Source of the DNA: Mesorhizobium carmichaelinearum
GTDB lineage: Bacteria > Pseudomonadota > Alphaproteobacteria > Rhizobiales > Rhizobiaceae
Assembly (NCBI RefSeq): GCF_900199455.1
Contig: NZ_FZQR01000006.1
Span: 310,001-374,000, forward strand
Length of the DNA stretch: 64,000 bases
Direction of reading: 5' to 3'
The notes under the pieces are model-generated. The model had not been told where the DNA came from, ran no database searches, and saw only the letters and a program-made list of their open reading frames with translations. Every line of letters begins with the position of its first letter. Position 1 is the stretch's first letter. The position numbers and the translations under genes were made by a program. This document shows, piece by piece, positions 1 through 8,610 of this stretch.

Positions 1-327
1 GGGCGATACAGGAAGCGCTTCATCGGCCAACATAGCCGTCGGCAGGTTTGTGGCCCCGGCTTCGCTGCGACGCGCGGCTTCCGCCGCCAGCGCACGCACG
101 AATTTCGAGGCAAGGCCGGGAAGGTCGGCATGGATGGCGTCGATGGCGCGCTGATGCTTCGGCGACAGCAAGGTGACGGCGGACGCTATGCTGCCGGCGA
201 TCTTGCCGACCGAGACGACGGTGGATTGGTTTATCGCCTCGTCATAATGGGCAAGCGCGCGTTCGACGTCCTCCGCGACCATCTCCGCGAAGTCGTCCTG
301 TCCAAGACCTGTCTGAAATCTGCTCAT
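1..327 (-). CDS. Hypothetical protein, 3' end outside the window
   Basis: An open minus-strand frame of 109 codons runs from an ATG at 327-325 to the window edge without a stop, so only the N-terminal part is visible. A GGAAGA ribosome-binding site lies a few bases before the ATG. The protein starts MSRFQTGLGQDDFAEMVAED, is acidic and helical in composition, and has no signal peptide or membrane segment in the visible part. I do not recognise the family. The codon pattern (third-position GC) fits the neighbouring real genes. Confidence 0.6.
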   Translation of the reverse strand, partial: MSRFQTGLGQDDFAEMVAEDVERALAHYDEAINQSTVVSVGKIAGSIASAVTLLSPKHQRAIDAIHADLPGLASKFVRALAAEAARRSEAGATNLPTAMLADEALPVSP

Positions 328-555
328 GCATCTGTCTTCCGGCCGCGCGCGCGCTCCCCTCAGCCGCGGCCGATTGCTGAATTTCTAGTGCGGAAAACGG
401 AAATCATGGCGGCAACGAAACGCACCGCCCGACAGCTTGCTGTCTTGCATCTTTCAACACCCCATCTGACTGCGAGTGCCCCGAAATGTCAGTCACGGGA
501 CGCTCTCATTTTCGTGTAGGAGCGATATGTGACAATCACGCGACGGTGAGAAGCG

Positions 556-599
556 AGGCGCTTTTCCTTCTCCCACAAGGGGAGAAGGGAAAGGCGCCT
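556..599 (-). terminator. Hairpin after the PfkB kinase gene (rhizobial palindrome)
   Basis: A long inverted repeat, arms about 556-574 and 580-599 with a CTTCTCCC/GGGAGAAG core, abuts the kinase stop codon at 599-601. The core is the same type seen at 13058-13083 and 40558-40585. It could end transcription of the kinase gene. The rest of 328-598 shows no convincing gene. Confidence 0.5.
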
Positions 600-1591
600 T
601 ACAGCAACCCGGCCAGTTCCGCCTCGCGGCGCAGGTTTTGCCTTGGCCTTGGGCCAAGCTGCTGGATCACCAGGCCGGCGGCCAGTGAGCCGAGGTCGCC
701 GCAGGTCTTGAGGTCGCGGCCTTGCGTGTAGCCATGCAGGAAACCGGCGGCGTAGAGATCGCCGGCGCCCGTCGTGTCGACCAGTTCCCGGATCGCCGTC
801 GCCTGGATGACCACGGTCTCGCCGCCACGCACGATGACCGAGCCTTTTTCGGAGCGGGTGACGGCAGCGATCTTGCAATCCTTGCGGATCTGCGCCAGCG
901 CTTCATCGAAGGACGATGTCTGGTAGAGCGACTTGATCTCGTGGCTGTTGGCAAAGACGATGTCGACCGTGCCCGAGCGCATCAGCTCGAGGAATTCGTC
1001 GCGGTAGCGGTCGACGCAGAACGAATCCGACAGCGTCATAGACACTTCGCGGCCTGCCGCATGCGCCAGCCTGGCCGTCTGCCGGATCGCTTCCTTGGCG
1101 CGCGGCGGGTCCCACAGATAGCCCTCGAAATAGGTGACCTTGGCGCCTGATGCCTTGTCGGCCTCGACATCTTCCGGTCCGAGCTCGACGCAGGCGCCGA
1201 GATAGGTGTTCATCGAGCGCTCGCCATCGGGCGTGACGAAGATCATCGAGCGCGCCGTCGGCGGCTCGCCGGTGAGCGGCTTGGTGTCGAAGGCGACGCC
1301 CTGTGCATGGATGTCGTGCGCGTAGATTTCGCCCAGCGCATCATTGGAGACCTTGCCGAAGAAGGCGGCGCGTCCGCCGAAGGAGGCGACGCCGGCCGCC
1401 GTGTTGCCGGCGCTGCCGCCGGAGGCCTCGATCGCCGGACCCATGCGGCTGTAGAGCAGTTCGGCGCGCTGCGTGTCGATGAGGTTCATCGCGCCCTTGA
1501 TGATGCCGTTGGTTTCGAGGAAGTCCTCCTCGCACTGGGCGATGATGTCGACAATGGCATTGCCGATGCAAAGCACGTCATAATCCGGCAT
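599..1591 (-). CDS. PfkB-family carbohydrate/adenosine kinase
   Basis: The predicted 330-residue protein is a ribokinase/PfkB-fold kinase that transfers phosphate from ATP to a sugar or nucleoside hydroxyl in the cytoplasm. It shows the N-terminal PfkB signature GGSAGNTAAG near residue 58 and the C-terminal signature DTTGAGD near residue 272, whose Asp is the catalytic base. The opening MPDYDVLCIGNAIVDI resembles the adenosine-kinase branch common in alphaproteobacteria. The ATG at 1591 was chosen because GGAG lies just upstream; a start at 1630 would add 13 residues unlike the family. It stands alone and ends in a hairpin. Adenosine is the best substrate guess, but other sugars cannot be excluded. 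Confidence 0.88.
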   Translation of the reverse strand: MPDYDVLCIGNAIVDIIAQCEEDFLETNGIIKGAMNLIDTQRAELLYSRMGPAIEASGGSAGNTAAGVASFGGRAAFFGKVSNDALGEIYAHDIHAQGVAFDTKPLTGEPPTARSMIFVTPDGERSMNTYLGACVELGPEDVEADKASGAKVTYFEGYLWDPPRAKEAIRQTARLAHAAGREVSMTLSDSFCVDRYRDEFLELMRSGTVDIVFANSHEIKSLYQTSSFDEALAQIRKDCKIAAVTRSEKGSVIVRGGETVVIQATAIRELVDTTGAGDLYAAGFLHGYTQGRDLKTCGDLGSLAAGLVIQQLGPRPRQNLRREAELAGLL

Positions 1592-1826
1592 CAATGTCTC
1601 CGCCAAAAACCCGAGCCGGCTTCTTGCCACGCTGGCCGGGCGCGGGTTTAGCGATTCGCGACGGCTTTGCCTAGGGCATGTTGATATTCAGCTGATGCCG
1701 GCCCTGACCCGGACCCCGGAGCGCGACACGCCAGGCGCTACGACAATTCGACCGTGGACGAAGCATTTCTTCGCGGCGTTGCCTACAAGTCAGGCCCGAT
1801 CGACCGCATCCGAAGACGGCAAGCCC

Positions 1827-2729
1827 ATGTCCTTAAAGAACGACACGACAACAGACCTCGCTTTGCTCGGCGTGTTGGCTGTGCTGTGGGGCGCCTCCTA
1901 CACCTTCATCAAGATCGGCGTCGAAACGATCCCGCCGGTCACCTTCATCGCCGCCCGCACTCTGATCGCCGGCGGCATTCTGTTTGGCATCATCCGCTGG
2001 CGTGGGCTCGCCATGCCGCGCGATGCCGCCACGTGGCGCCGCTTCGCCTTCCAGGCATGCCTCAACAGCGTCATACCGTTCACGCTGATCGCAGCCGCCG
2101 AGCGCTCGGTCGATGCCGGCCTCGCCACCATCCTCAATTCCACCTCGCCGATTTTCACCTTCCTGCTGACGGCGCTCATCACCCGCCACGAGCCGGTGAC
2201 GACGCGCAAGCTGGTTGGCGTCAGCGCCGGCATCATCGGCATCTGCCTCGTCATCGGCACCGAGGCGCTTGGTGGACTTGGCCATGAATTGTGGGCGCAA
2301 CTGGCCATCGTCATCGCGACGATCTCCTATGCCGGCGCCGCCATTTTCGGTCGTGGCTTTAAGGGACTCGATCCGATGCTGCCGGCGGCCGGCTCGATGC
2401 TCTGCGGCGCGGTCATGCTGGTGCCGCTCAGCCTGGTTGTCGACCAGCCCTGGACGCTCACGCCATCGATGGCGTCGATCCTGGCCCTGCTCGGCCTGTC
2501 GGTGTTCTCGACGGCGCTCGCCTTCGTCATCTATTTCCGCCTCATCCACACGCTGGGTTCGGTCGGCACGACGTCGCAGGCCTATCTGCGCGTGCCGATC
2601 GGCGTCGGCATTGGTGCTGTCTTCCTCGGTGAAAGCCTGGGGCCGACGGCGTGGCTGGGCATGGCCTTTGTCGTGGTCGGCGTCGCGGCCATGACCATAC
2701 CGGTCAGAAAGCCGGCACTGGCACGGTAG
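1827..2729 (+). CDS. DMT-superfamily (EamA) transporter
   Basis: This 300-residue integral membrane protein has about ten hydrophobic segments in two EamA repeats, the usual size and layout of drug/metabolite exporters of the inner membrane. The first segment carries the typical ALLGVLAVLWGASYTFIKIG start. The ATG at 1827 was chosen because the hydrophobic repeat starts right after it, and the 44 codons upstream in frame read as non-membrane, arginine-rich sequence. The gene stands between the divergent kinase and the EI24 gene. The substrate cannot be told from sequence. Confidence 0.85.
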   Translation: MSLKNDTTTDLALLGVLAVLWGASYTFIKIGVETIPPVTFIAARTLIAGGILFGIIRWRGLAMPRDAATWRRFAFQACLNSVIPFTLIAAAERSVDAGLATILNSTSPIFTFLLTALITRHEPVTTRKLVGVSAGIIGICLVIGTEALGGLGHELWAQLAIVIATISYAGAAIFGRGFKGLDPMLPAAGSMLCGAVMLVPLSLVVDQPWTLTPSMASILALLGLSVFSTALAFVIYFRLIHTLGSVGTTSQAYLRVPIGVGIGAVFLGESLGPTAWLGMAFVVVGVAAMTIPVRKPALAR

Positions 2730-2822
2730 GCGCCTGGATTTACTTGTGCTCAAGCCCCGCCCTGCCTATCTCGGGAGCGTCCGCCTTTCCGGCGCTATCG
2801 CTGACATGGGGGTTGAAGCACG

Positions 2823-3521
2823 GTGATATTCGACGCTGCCCGCACCGCGGCCCTTGAGCTGCTCTCGCCACCGTTTCGTGCCGTGTTCCTCAAGACGCTG
2901 GGCCTGACCGTGCTGGCGCTGGTCGCCTTGTGGTTCGGCTTGACCAGCCTTGTCGAGTGGCTGGCCCTGCCATGGCTCCAGGCCCTGTTGCCCGGCATAC
3001 CGTCCTGGGCCGGCTGGCTGGGCGGCATCATCGCGGCGATAGCGCTCGCCTTCGGCACAGCGCTGCTCGTCGCGCCGGTCACGGCGGTGATCGCCGGCCT
3101 GTTCCTCGACGATGTTGCCGAGGTGGTCGAGCGCACCGACTATCCCCTCGAGCCGATCGGGCGCGCCATGCCGGCATTGCGCTCGCTGGTGCTGGCGATC
3201 AAATTCTTCGGCGTCGTCATCCTCGGCAACATCGTGGCGCTTCTGCTGCTGCTGGTGCCGGGCATCAACATCGCCGCTTTCTTCATCGTCAACGGCTATC
3301 TGCTCGGCCGCGAATTCTTCGAATTCGCCGCCATGCGCTTTCGCCCGGAGGACGAAGCCAGGGCCTTGCGCCGGCAGTATGCCGGCACGGTGTTTCTCGC
3401 CGGGCTGGTCATCGCGGCCTTCCTTGCCGTGCCGCTGCTCAATCTGCTGACGCCGCTCTTCGCCGCCGCCATGATGGTGCATCTGCACAAGGCGATTTCC
3501 GCGCGCGAAAGCCGCCGGTAA
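2823..3521 (+). CDS. EI24/CysZ-like integral membrane protein
   Basis: The predicted protein has 232 residues and four to five hydrophobic segments. It resembles the EI24 domain family, which includes the sulfate permease CysZ, with a conserved middle part (LAIKFFGVVILGNIVALLLL, then PGINIAAFF and GYLLGREFFE). It starts at GTG 2823; the nearby ATG at 2806 is closed by a stop within seven codons, which favours the GTG. It follows the EamA gene by 93 bases on the same strand and may be cotranscribed. No cysteine-synthesis genes lie nearby, so sulfate transport is only one possible role. Confidence 0.75.
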   Translation: MIFDAARTAALELLSPPFRAVFLKTLGLTVLALVALWFGLTSLVEWLALPWLQALLPGIPSWAGWLGGIIAAIALAFGTALLVAPVTAVIAGLFLDDVAEVVERTDYPLEPIGRAMPALRSLVLAIKFFGVVILGNIVALLLLLVPGINIAAFFIVNGYLLGREFFEFAAMRFRPEDEARALRRQYAGTVFLAGLVIAAFLAVPLLNLLTPLFAAAMMVHLHKAISARESRR

Positions 3522-3544
3522 CCGCAAGTCATGCAATCGGCCCA

Positions 3545-4348
3545 TTAGGCCGAGGATTTGCCGTACAGCGCCTGCAATTTGCCGAACGGCATGGCGGCGC
3601 GCGTGAACCCGAACGTGCCGTCCTGCTGGATCTCGCGCGCCGCCGTCTCCAGCATGCCATAGGCGAAATTGGTCAGCCACGGGCCGAGCGAAATGCGCTT
3701 CACACCAGCCATTGCGAGATCGGCGATGGTGAAGCCTGGCTTCGCCATGACGTTGACCGGCTTGCCGACCGCCGAGCAGAGCGTGCGCACCATCTCGACG
3801 TCGCCGATGCCCGGCGCATAGAGCACGTCGGCGCCGGCCTTCTCGAAGGCCTGCAGCCGCTTGATGGTGTCGTCGAGATCGGACTTGCCCCAGAGAAAAT
3901 TCTCCGCGCGCGCCGTGAAGACGAAATCGCGCTTCAGCGCCCGCGCCGCTTCCACCGCCGCCGCGACACGCTCGACCGCATGGGAGAAATCGTAGATCGG
4001 CCTGTCCGGATCGCCGGTGTGGTCCTCGATCGAGCAGCCGGCAAGGCCTGCCGCTTCCGCCGCGAAGATGGTCTCGGCGGCCCGCTCGGCGCTGTCGCCC
4101 TTGCCCTTCTCCAAGTCGGCCGAGACCGGCAGGTCGGTCGCCGCCGTCACCTCACGGCAATGATGGATCATTTGCTCGAAGGTCACCGCGCCGTCCGGCA
4201 GGCCGCGCGAAAAGGCAAAGCCGGCGCTGGTCGTCGCCAGCGCCTTGAAGCCGAAGGATCCGAGCAGCTTGGTCGTGCCCGGATCCCAGGGATTGGGCAT
4301 GACGAAGGTCGAGGCATGCAGGTCGCGAAAGATCTTGCCCTTGTCCAT
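3545..4348 (-). CDS. Isocitrate lyase/PEP mutase family protein
   Basis: The 267-residue protein belongs to the isocitrate lyase/phosphoenolpyruvate mutase TIM-barrel superfamily. It has MPNPWDPGTTKLL near the N terminus, SADLEKGKGD in the acidic Mg-binding region, CSIEDHTGD and FTARAENFLWG in the barrel, and KPGFT late in the chain. The length fits short family members such as carboxyphosphonoenolpyruvate mutase or 2,3-dimethylmalate lyase homologues, not full isocitrate lyase. The ATG at 4348 has GGGGAG just upstream. It converges with the EI24 gene. The reaction, C-C or P-C bond cleavage of a 2-oxo-acid-like compound, is not specified by sequence. Confidence 0.82.
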   Translation of the reverse strand: MDKGKIFRDLHASTFVMPNPWDPGTTKLLGSFGFKALATTSAGFAFSRGLPDGAVTFEQMIHHCREVTAATDLPVSADLEKGKGDSAERAAETIFAAEAAGLAGCSIEDHTGDPDRPIYDFSHAVERVAAAVEAARALKRDFVFTARAENFLWGKSDLDDTIKRLQAFEKAGADVLYAPGIGDVEMVRTLCSAVGKPVNVMAKPGFTIADLAMAGVKRISLGPWLTNFAYGMLETAAREIQQDGTFGFTRAAMPFGKLQALYGKSSA

Positions 4349-4421
4349 GAATGCTCCCCATGACGAGTGTCGAGCGGATGCTATCGCGCTGTCTCCGGTC
4401 GGGCAAATAAATGCGTTTGGT

Positions 4422-5276
4422 TCAGAAGCGTTTCTCGTTCTCTGCTGACAATTTGGCGAGTGCGTCGGAATCCGCGACGTAGCGCGATGTCTTTTTGTCC
4501 CAGTGGTATGTGACCGAGATGTCGCGCGACAACGCCTCGGGCGGCGCGTCGTCGCAGCTTTCATCGCTGGGCACGGTGCTGTCGGTCACCGTCACCTTGA
4601 AGGCGGCATAGGGCTGGCCGTCGGCGATGGACTGGAACGCCACATCCTGCTTGCGGCTGTAGGCGCAGAGCCTTTCGTCGAACGTGTAGATCATGTCGAT
4701 CAGCTCGAACCTGTCGTCGCGGACCATGATCAGCGGCGTGATCACATAGCCCTGGCTCGAATTGAAATGCGTGCTCATGGTGATGAGCATGTCGTCGCCG
4801 GCGCCGATCGAAAGCTTGTTCGGCTCGCGGAAATAGGTGCTGCGGTCGACCGCGACATTGGCCGCATCGAGCAGTTTCGGCTTGGCCGTGACGTCGTAGA
4901 GCGCGAGTATCGCATAGCCCTCGGCGCTGTCGGGAGAATCGCCGAGGTCGAACAACATCGCCAGCCGGTCCTTGCCGCCGGCCTTGATGGGCAGCAAGGC
5001 GGCGTTGGGGAAACTGGATGTCTCGGGCGGTGAACCGCCGCTATCCGGTCCCGCGATGTGGCGCATCTCGATCGGCAGCCCGCCCTTGTAGAAGCCCTGC
5101 CCGTCCGAGGCGAGATCCGGGATGACCATTTTGGCCAGGTCGAGGTAAGTCACATCGGTGCGGCCGGGCAGGGTGCTGCTGAGTTCGGGAAAGCTCACAG
5201 TCTGCGCGCCGGCCGCGGTCCACAGCAGCGGCAGCAGCATCAAGGCGAGGATGACGCGGACAAGGTTCGTTGGCAT
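4422..5276 (-). CDS. Exported protein of unknown function
   Basis: The 284-residue product begins with a clear Sec signal peptide (MPTNLVRVILALMLLPLLWT, cleavage likely after AGA near residue 24). The mature part is hydrophilic, with two cysteines late in the chain (RLCAYSR and ESCDDAPPE). No known domain is recognised. It probably acts in the periplasm. It lies upstream of the PEP-mutase gene on the same strand with a 73-base gap, so cotranscription is possible but not shown. Confidence 0.7.
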   Translation of the reverse strand: MPTNLVRVILALMLLPLLWTAAGAQTVSFPELSSTLPGRTDVTYLDLAKMVIPDLASDGQGFYKGGLPIEMRHIAGPDSGGSPPETSSFPNAALLPIKAGGKDRLAMLFDLGDSPDSAEGYAILALYDVTAKPKLLDAANVAVDRSTYFREPNKLSIGAGDDMLITMSTHFNSSQGYVITPLIMVRDDRFELIDMIYTFDERLCAYSRKQDVAFQSIADGQPYAAFKVTVTDSTVPSDESCDDAPPEALSRDISVTYHWDKKTSRYVADSDALAKLSAENEKRF

Positions 5277-5342
5277 GAGGCCCCCCAGGATCAGGCCACT
5301 GACGCTAGCACGGGTTTCCGGTTCCGTGCAGCAGTGCCGAAA

Positions 5343-6002
5343 TCAATGAATCGGCACCAGCCCGGCCAGTTCGCGCATGTCGTCGAACAGGATGCCGCCG
5401 GCCTCGGTCAGGCCGTCGCGGTCCGAATAGGGGTCGCCATGATAGGAAAACACCCGCATGCCGGCGGCGATCCCGGCCTGTGTGCCGGCAACGCTGTCCT
5501 CGATGACGATGCAATCGGCGGGCGCGAAGCCCATGGTCTTGGCCGCATGCAGGAACAGGTCAGGAAACGGCTTGCCACGCCCGACCATGGTCGCGGAGAA
5601 CATCGCATGTTCGAACAGCGGCAACAGTCCGGTCCGGCCAAGCGTGATGTGCATCTTCGAAATCCTGGCCGAGGTCGCGACGCAATAGGGGATGCCGGCC
5701 GCGCGGACCGCCTCGATGAACTCCCGCACATAGGGGATCGCCTCGACGCCGTGGGAAAACAGGTCCGGCAGGCCGGCATTCCAGCGATCGACGAAATCGG
5801 CGCCGAGCCGCACCTCGGTCTGCGCCTCGATCTCCTTCTGCACCGAGGCCATGCTGCGGCCGGAGAAATTCTTGCGGCAATATTCGAAGCTCGTCGGATA
5901 GCCGGCGGCCGTCAGCCATTCGGCGAGGCGTCGATTGGCGAGGTTCTCCGTGTCGACCAGAATGCCGTCGCAGTCAAAGATGACCAGCTTTGGAATTTGC
6001 AT
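5343..6002 (-). CDS. HAD-superfamily phosphatase/phosphomutase-like hydrolase
   Basis: This 219-residue HAD hydrolase shows motif I DCDGILVDTE (nucleophile Asp near residue 10), motif II VATSAR, the lysine of motif III in GKPFPDLF, and motif IV VIEDS. A helical cap sits between motifs I and II, as in beta-phosphoglucomutase and YniC-type sugar-phosphate phosphatases. Its start codon overlaps the dut stop by one base (TAATG), so the two genes are translationally linked. The substrate is not known; housecleaning of sugar phosphates or nucleotide by-products would fit the dut linkage. Confidence 0.85.
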   Translation of the reverse strand: MQIPKLVIFDCDGILVDTENLANRRLAEWLTAAGYPTSFEYCRKNFSGRSMASVQKEIEAQTEVRLGADFVDRWNAGLPDLFSHGVEAIPYVREFIEAVRAAGIPYCVATSARISKMHITLGRTGLLPLFEHAMFSATMVGRGKPFPDLFLHAAKTMGFAPADCIVIEDSVAGTQAGIAAGMRVFSYHGDPYSDRDGLTEAGGILFDDMRELAGLVPIH

Positions 6003-6487
6003 TAGGCGGTGCCGGTCGATCCGAACCCGCCCGAACCACGCGCCGTGCCGCCGGCGAGCGAACGCTCTTCGACGGCCACTTGCGTCACCGCCGCGAACAC
6101 GATCTGGGCGATGCGCATACCGCGCGTCACCGCAAAATCCTCGTCGCCGAGATTGATCAGCAGCACCTTCACCTCGCCGCGATAGTCGCTGTCGACCGTT
6201 CCCGGTGAATTGAGGACGGTGAGGCCATGCTTGAAAGCAAGGCCGGAGCGCGGCCGCACCTGGCCTTCCATGCCTTCGGGGATTTCCAGGATCAGGCCGG
6301 TCGGCACCAAGGCGCGTTTGCCAGGCAGGATCAGCAGCGGCCGGTCGTCGGGCACCGCCGCGCGCAGATCCATGCCGGCGGCGCCAGTGCTCTCATAGGC
6401 GGGGAGGGGCAGTCCTTCAGCGTGCGGCAATCTGACGAAGCCGACAGTCGGACCGATGACGGAGGAGTTTTGGAAAGCTGCGCGCAT
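6002..6487 (-). CDS. dut: dUTP diphosphatase
   Basis: The 161-residue protein is a trimeric dUTPase that hydrolyses dUTP to dUMP, keeping uracil out of DNA and feeding dTMP synthesis. The five family motifs are visible: AGMDLRA (I), RPRSGLA (II), GTVDSDYRGE with the catalytic Asp (III), RIAQIVF (IV) and GSGGFGSTG at the C terminus (V). The length is typical for bacterial Dut. The stop codon shares a base with the start of the downstream HAD gene. Confidence 0.96.
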   Translation of the reverse strand: MRAAFQNSSVIGPTVGFVRLPHAEGLPLPAYESTGAAGMDLRAAVPDDRPLLILPGKRALVPTGLILEIPEGMEGQVRPRSGLAFKHGLTVLNSPGTVDSDYRGEVKVLLINLGDEDFAVTRGMRIAQIVFAAVTQVAVEERSLAGGTARGSGGFGSTGTA

Positions 6488-6583
6488 AAAATCGATCCTA
6501 TCGGCGCGATTGCCGATTCGGTCAATTCGCGCGCACCGCTATCAACGGCTTTCTTTCAGGCATCACTATGACCTGAGCACGCT

Positions 6584-7054
6584 TTAGCGCACTTCCATCG
6601 GAACCACCGTCGTCTCCTTGATCTCCTCCATGACGAAGGAGGCCGAGACATCGGACAGCGCCACCTTGGCGATCAGCCGCTGGTAGAGTCGGTCATAGGC
6701 CTTCACGTCGGCGACGCGGGCGCGCAAGACATAGTCGAGGTCGCCCGACATGCGGTAGACGCCGGTGATCTCGGGAAAGCCGGTCACCGCCGCCCTGAAT
6801 TTGTGCAGCCAGTCGGGATCATGATTCGACGTGCGGATCAGGATGAACACCGAAAGGCCAAGCCCGAGCTTGTCGGCATCGACCAGCGCCACGCGCCCGG
6901 TGATGACGCCATCCTCTTCCAGCCGCTTGACGCGCCGCCAGCAGGCATTGCGCGACAAGGCCACCCGTTCCGACAGCTGGTCGACCGACAGCGTGCCGTC
7001 GCGTTGCAATTCGGCAAGCAGTTTGCGGTCTATTTCATCGATATCCAGCGCCAT
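6584..7054 (-). CDS. Lrp/AsnC-family transcriptional regulator
   Basis: The 156-residue protein has an N-terminal winged helix-turn-helix (IDEIDRKLLAELQRDGTLS, then LSERVALSRNACWRRVKRLE) and a C-terminal RAM ligand-binding domain (ITGVYRMSGDLDYVLRARVA). Such proteins form octamers that bind amino acids. The ATG at 7054 matches the usual family N terminus; no good ribosome-binding site is seen and an ATG at 7096 is also open. A dyad, TGGGA-N6-TCCCA at 7057-7072, lies just before the start and could be an autoregulatory site. It is divergent from the DUF6356-like gene. Confidence 0.9.
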   Translation of the reverse strand: MALDIDEIDRKLLAELQRDGTLSVDQLSERVALSRNACWRRVKRLEEDGVITGRVALVDADKLGLGLSVFILIRTSNHDPDWLHKFRAAVTGFPEITGVYRMSGDLDYVLRARVADVKAYDRLYQRLIAKVALSDVSASFVMEEIKETTVVPMEVR

Positions 7055-7167
7055 GTTGGGATGTTTGTCCCATAAAGCGGCAAGATACAAGGACATTTTG
7101 AGACCGATGAACCGGCGAAGCGTGTCAGGATACTCATATTGGAACGCAAGCGCTGAAGGGGAACAAC

Positions 7168-7416
7168 ATGTCGCTCGCAAGCATCTTCACATCTCATCCG
7201 GCCAAGGTCGGCGAAACCTATTTCGGTCATATGGCCTTTGCCGCCTGGTTTTCCTCGCGCCTGCTGATGGCGGCCGGCGCCGCGCTCGTTCACGCTTTCT
7301 TGCCATTTCTCTTCGAGACTACCGCCAGCCGAATCGTTCGCGAGCTTTACGAGCGGACGCACAACAGAGGCACACACGCGACCAAGGGGCCTGCGGCTCT
7401 TCCGGATCGCGCCTAA
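7168..7416 (+). CDS. Small membrane-associated protein, DUF6356-like
   Basis: The 82-residue protein begins MSLASIFTSHPAKVGETYFG and continues into a hydrophobic stretch (LLMAAGAALVHAFLPFLF). This head-plus-single-helix layout matches a small family I recall as DUF6356, of unknown function. An AAGGGG ribosome-binding site precedes the ATG. It is divergent from the Lrp gene and 15 bases upstream of the amidotransferase, so it likely shares that transcript. Confidence 0.7.
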   Translation: MSLASIFTSHPAKVGETYFGHMAFAAWFSSRLLMAAGAALVHAFLPFLFETTASRIVRELYERTHNRGTHATKGPAALPDRA

Positions 7417-7431
7417 AGGACGACAGAAGCG

Positions 7432-8232
7432 ATGTGCCGGTGGGCGGCCTATCTCGGTGAAGCGGTCTTTCTCGAAGACATCCTGACCGCGCCCTGCCAC
7501 TCGCTGATAGCCCAGAGCCATTGCGCCCAGGAAGCCAAGTCGCCGACCAATGGCGACGGTTTCGGCCTTGCCTGGTATGGCGACCGGCCAGAACCCGGCC
7601 TCTACCGCGACATCCTGCCGGCCTGGTCGGATCCCAATCTGAAGAGCCTGTGCCGGCAGATCAAATCCGGCCTGTTCCTCGCCCATGTGCGGGCATCGAC
7701 CGGTGGCGCCACCAGCCGCATGAACTGCCATCCCTTCATCTCCGGTCCTTGGTCGTTCATGCACAACGGCCAGATCGGCGGCTTCGAAAAGATCCGCCGC
7801 GCGCTGGAGAATTCCCTGTCCGACGCTGTCTTCGACCAGCGCGAAGGCACCACCGATTCCGAACTTTTCTTCCTGCTGATGATCGACGAGGGATTGGCCG
7901 ACGACCCGCAAGGCGCCGTCGCGCGCGCCACTGCCCGCGTGCTTGAAGTTTCTCGCCGCGCCGGCCTTGAGCCGGCCTTGAAGCTCACCGCCGCCTTCTC
8001 CGACGGGCAAGCGCTGCACGCGGTGCGCTATGCCACCGACGCGCATGCGCCGACGCTTTACACCTCCTCCTTGCGCAGGGGCGGCGGCCGCTGCATCGTT
8101 TCGGAGCCGTTCGATCGTGAAGGCGGCGACTGGCAGGCCATTCCGCCATCGAGTTTCGTCACCATGACGGGGGAGGGCATGGCCATCCGTCCTTTCGCGC
8201 CCGCATCGGCCAGACTGGCACTGGCCGTCTAG
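7432..8232 (+). CDS. Class II glutamine amidotransferase (YafJ type)
   Basis: The 266-residue protein is an Ntn-fold glutamine amidotransferase. Cys2, exposed after removal of the initiator Met (MCRWAAYLGE), is the predicted nucleophile that releases ammonia from glutamine. Other family features are NGDGFGLAWYG, LFLAHVRAST, NCHPF and FMHNGQIGGF, plus TTDSELFF. The size matches stand-alone YafJ-like members without a synthetase domain. The acceptor substrate is unknown. It follows the DUF6356-like gene closely and is followed by a repeat-rich spacer. Confidence 0.88.
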   Translation: MCRWAAYLGEAVFLEDILTAPCHSLIAQSHCAQEAKSPTNGDGFGLAWYGDRPEPGLYRDILPAWSDPNLKSLCRQIKSGLFLAHVRASTGGATSRMNCHPFISGPWSFMHNGQIGGFEKIRRALENSLSDAVFDQREGTTDSELFFLLMIDEGLADDPQGAVARATARVLEVSRRAGLEPALKLTAAFSDGQALHAVRYATDAHAPTLYTSSLRRGGGRCIVSEPFDREGGDWQAIPPSSFVTMTGEGMAIRPFAPASARLALAV

Positions 8233-8260
8233 TTGCAAATTGCGGCGACATCGCGGGCCA

Positions 8261-8475
8261 GCGCCCCCCTCTGTCCTGCCGGACGTTCGTCGTTCGGAAA
8301 GCCAAGCAATTGGCTTTCCGTCCGCTACGCGGACCACTCCTCAACCCCCACGAGGGGGAGATTGGATGTCACCATGGCTTTCGCCAACCTCCAACGCTGC
8401 AGGATTGAGCGAAGCGCTGAAGCTGCCGATCTCCCCACTTGTGGGGGAGATGTCCGGCAGGACAGAGGGGGGCGC
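8261..8475. repeat. Composite rhizobial palindromic intergenic repeat, copy 1
   Basis: The 378-base spacer 8233-8610 has no gene. It holds a mosaic of inverted repeats: a perfect 24-bp outer pair (8261-8284 with 8452-8475), hairpins at 8296-8319 (GGAAAGCCA arm) and 8320-8334 (GTCCGC arm), and GGGGGAG-type hairpins near 8343-8361 and 8431-8449. The 8298-8338 core recurs with three differences near 13178-13219. This resembles the mosaic intergenic elements known in rhizobia; mobility or an RNA-level role is unproven. Confidence 0.75.
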
Positions 8476-8610
8476 CGTAGAGCGCCGACCTTGACGGACG
8501 TGAGCAATTTCAATCAAGCGCTATTCTATACCGAATGCTCAACTCCTCTTGAAGCAGCGCCGCTCTCCGCATCTTGATCGGACGAGCGCGGTCAAGCCGG
8601 AGCATTTGCC

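Noticed and set aside
130..519. A 129-codon plus-strand frame near the left end
   Set aside because: It overlaps antisense to the partial gene at 1-327, which has a ribosome-binding site and better protein-like composition, and no domain was recognisable.
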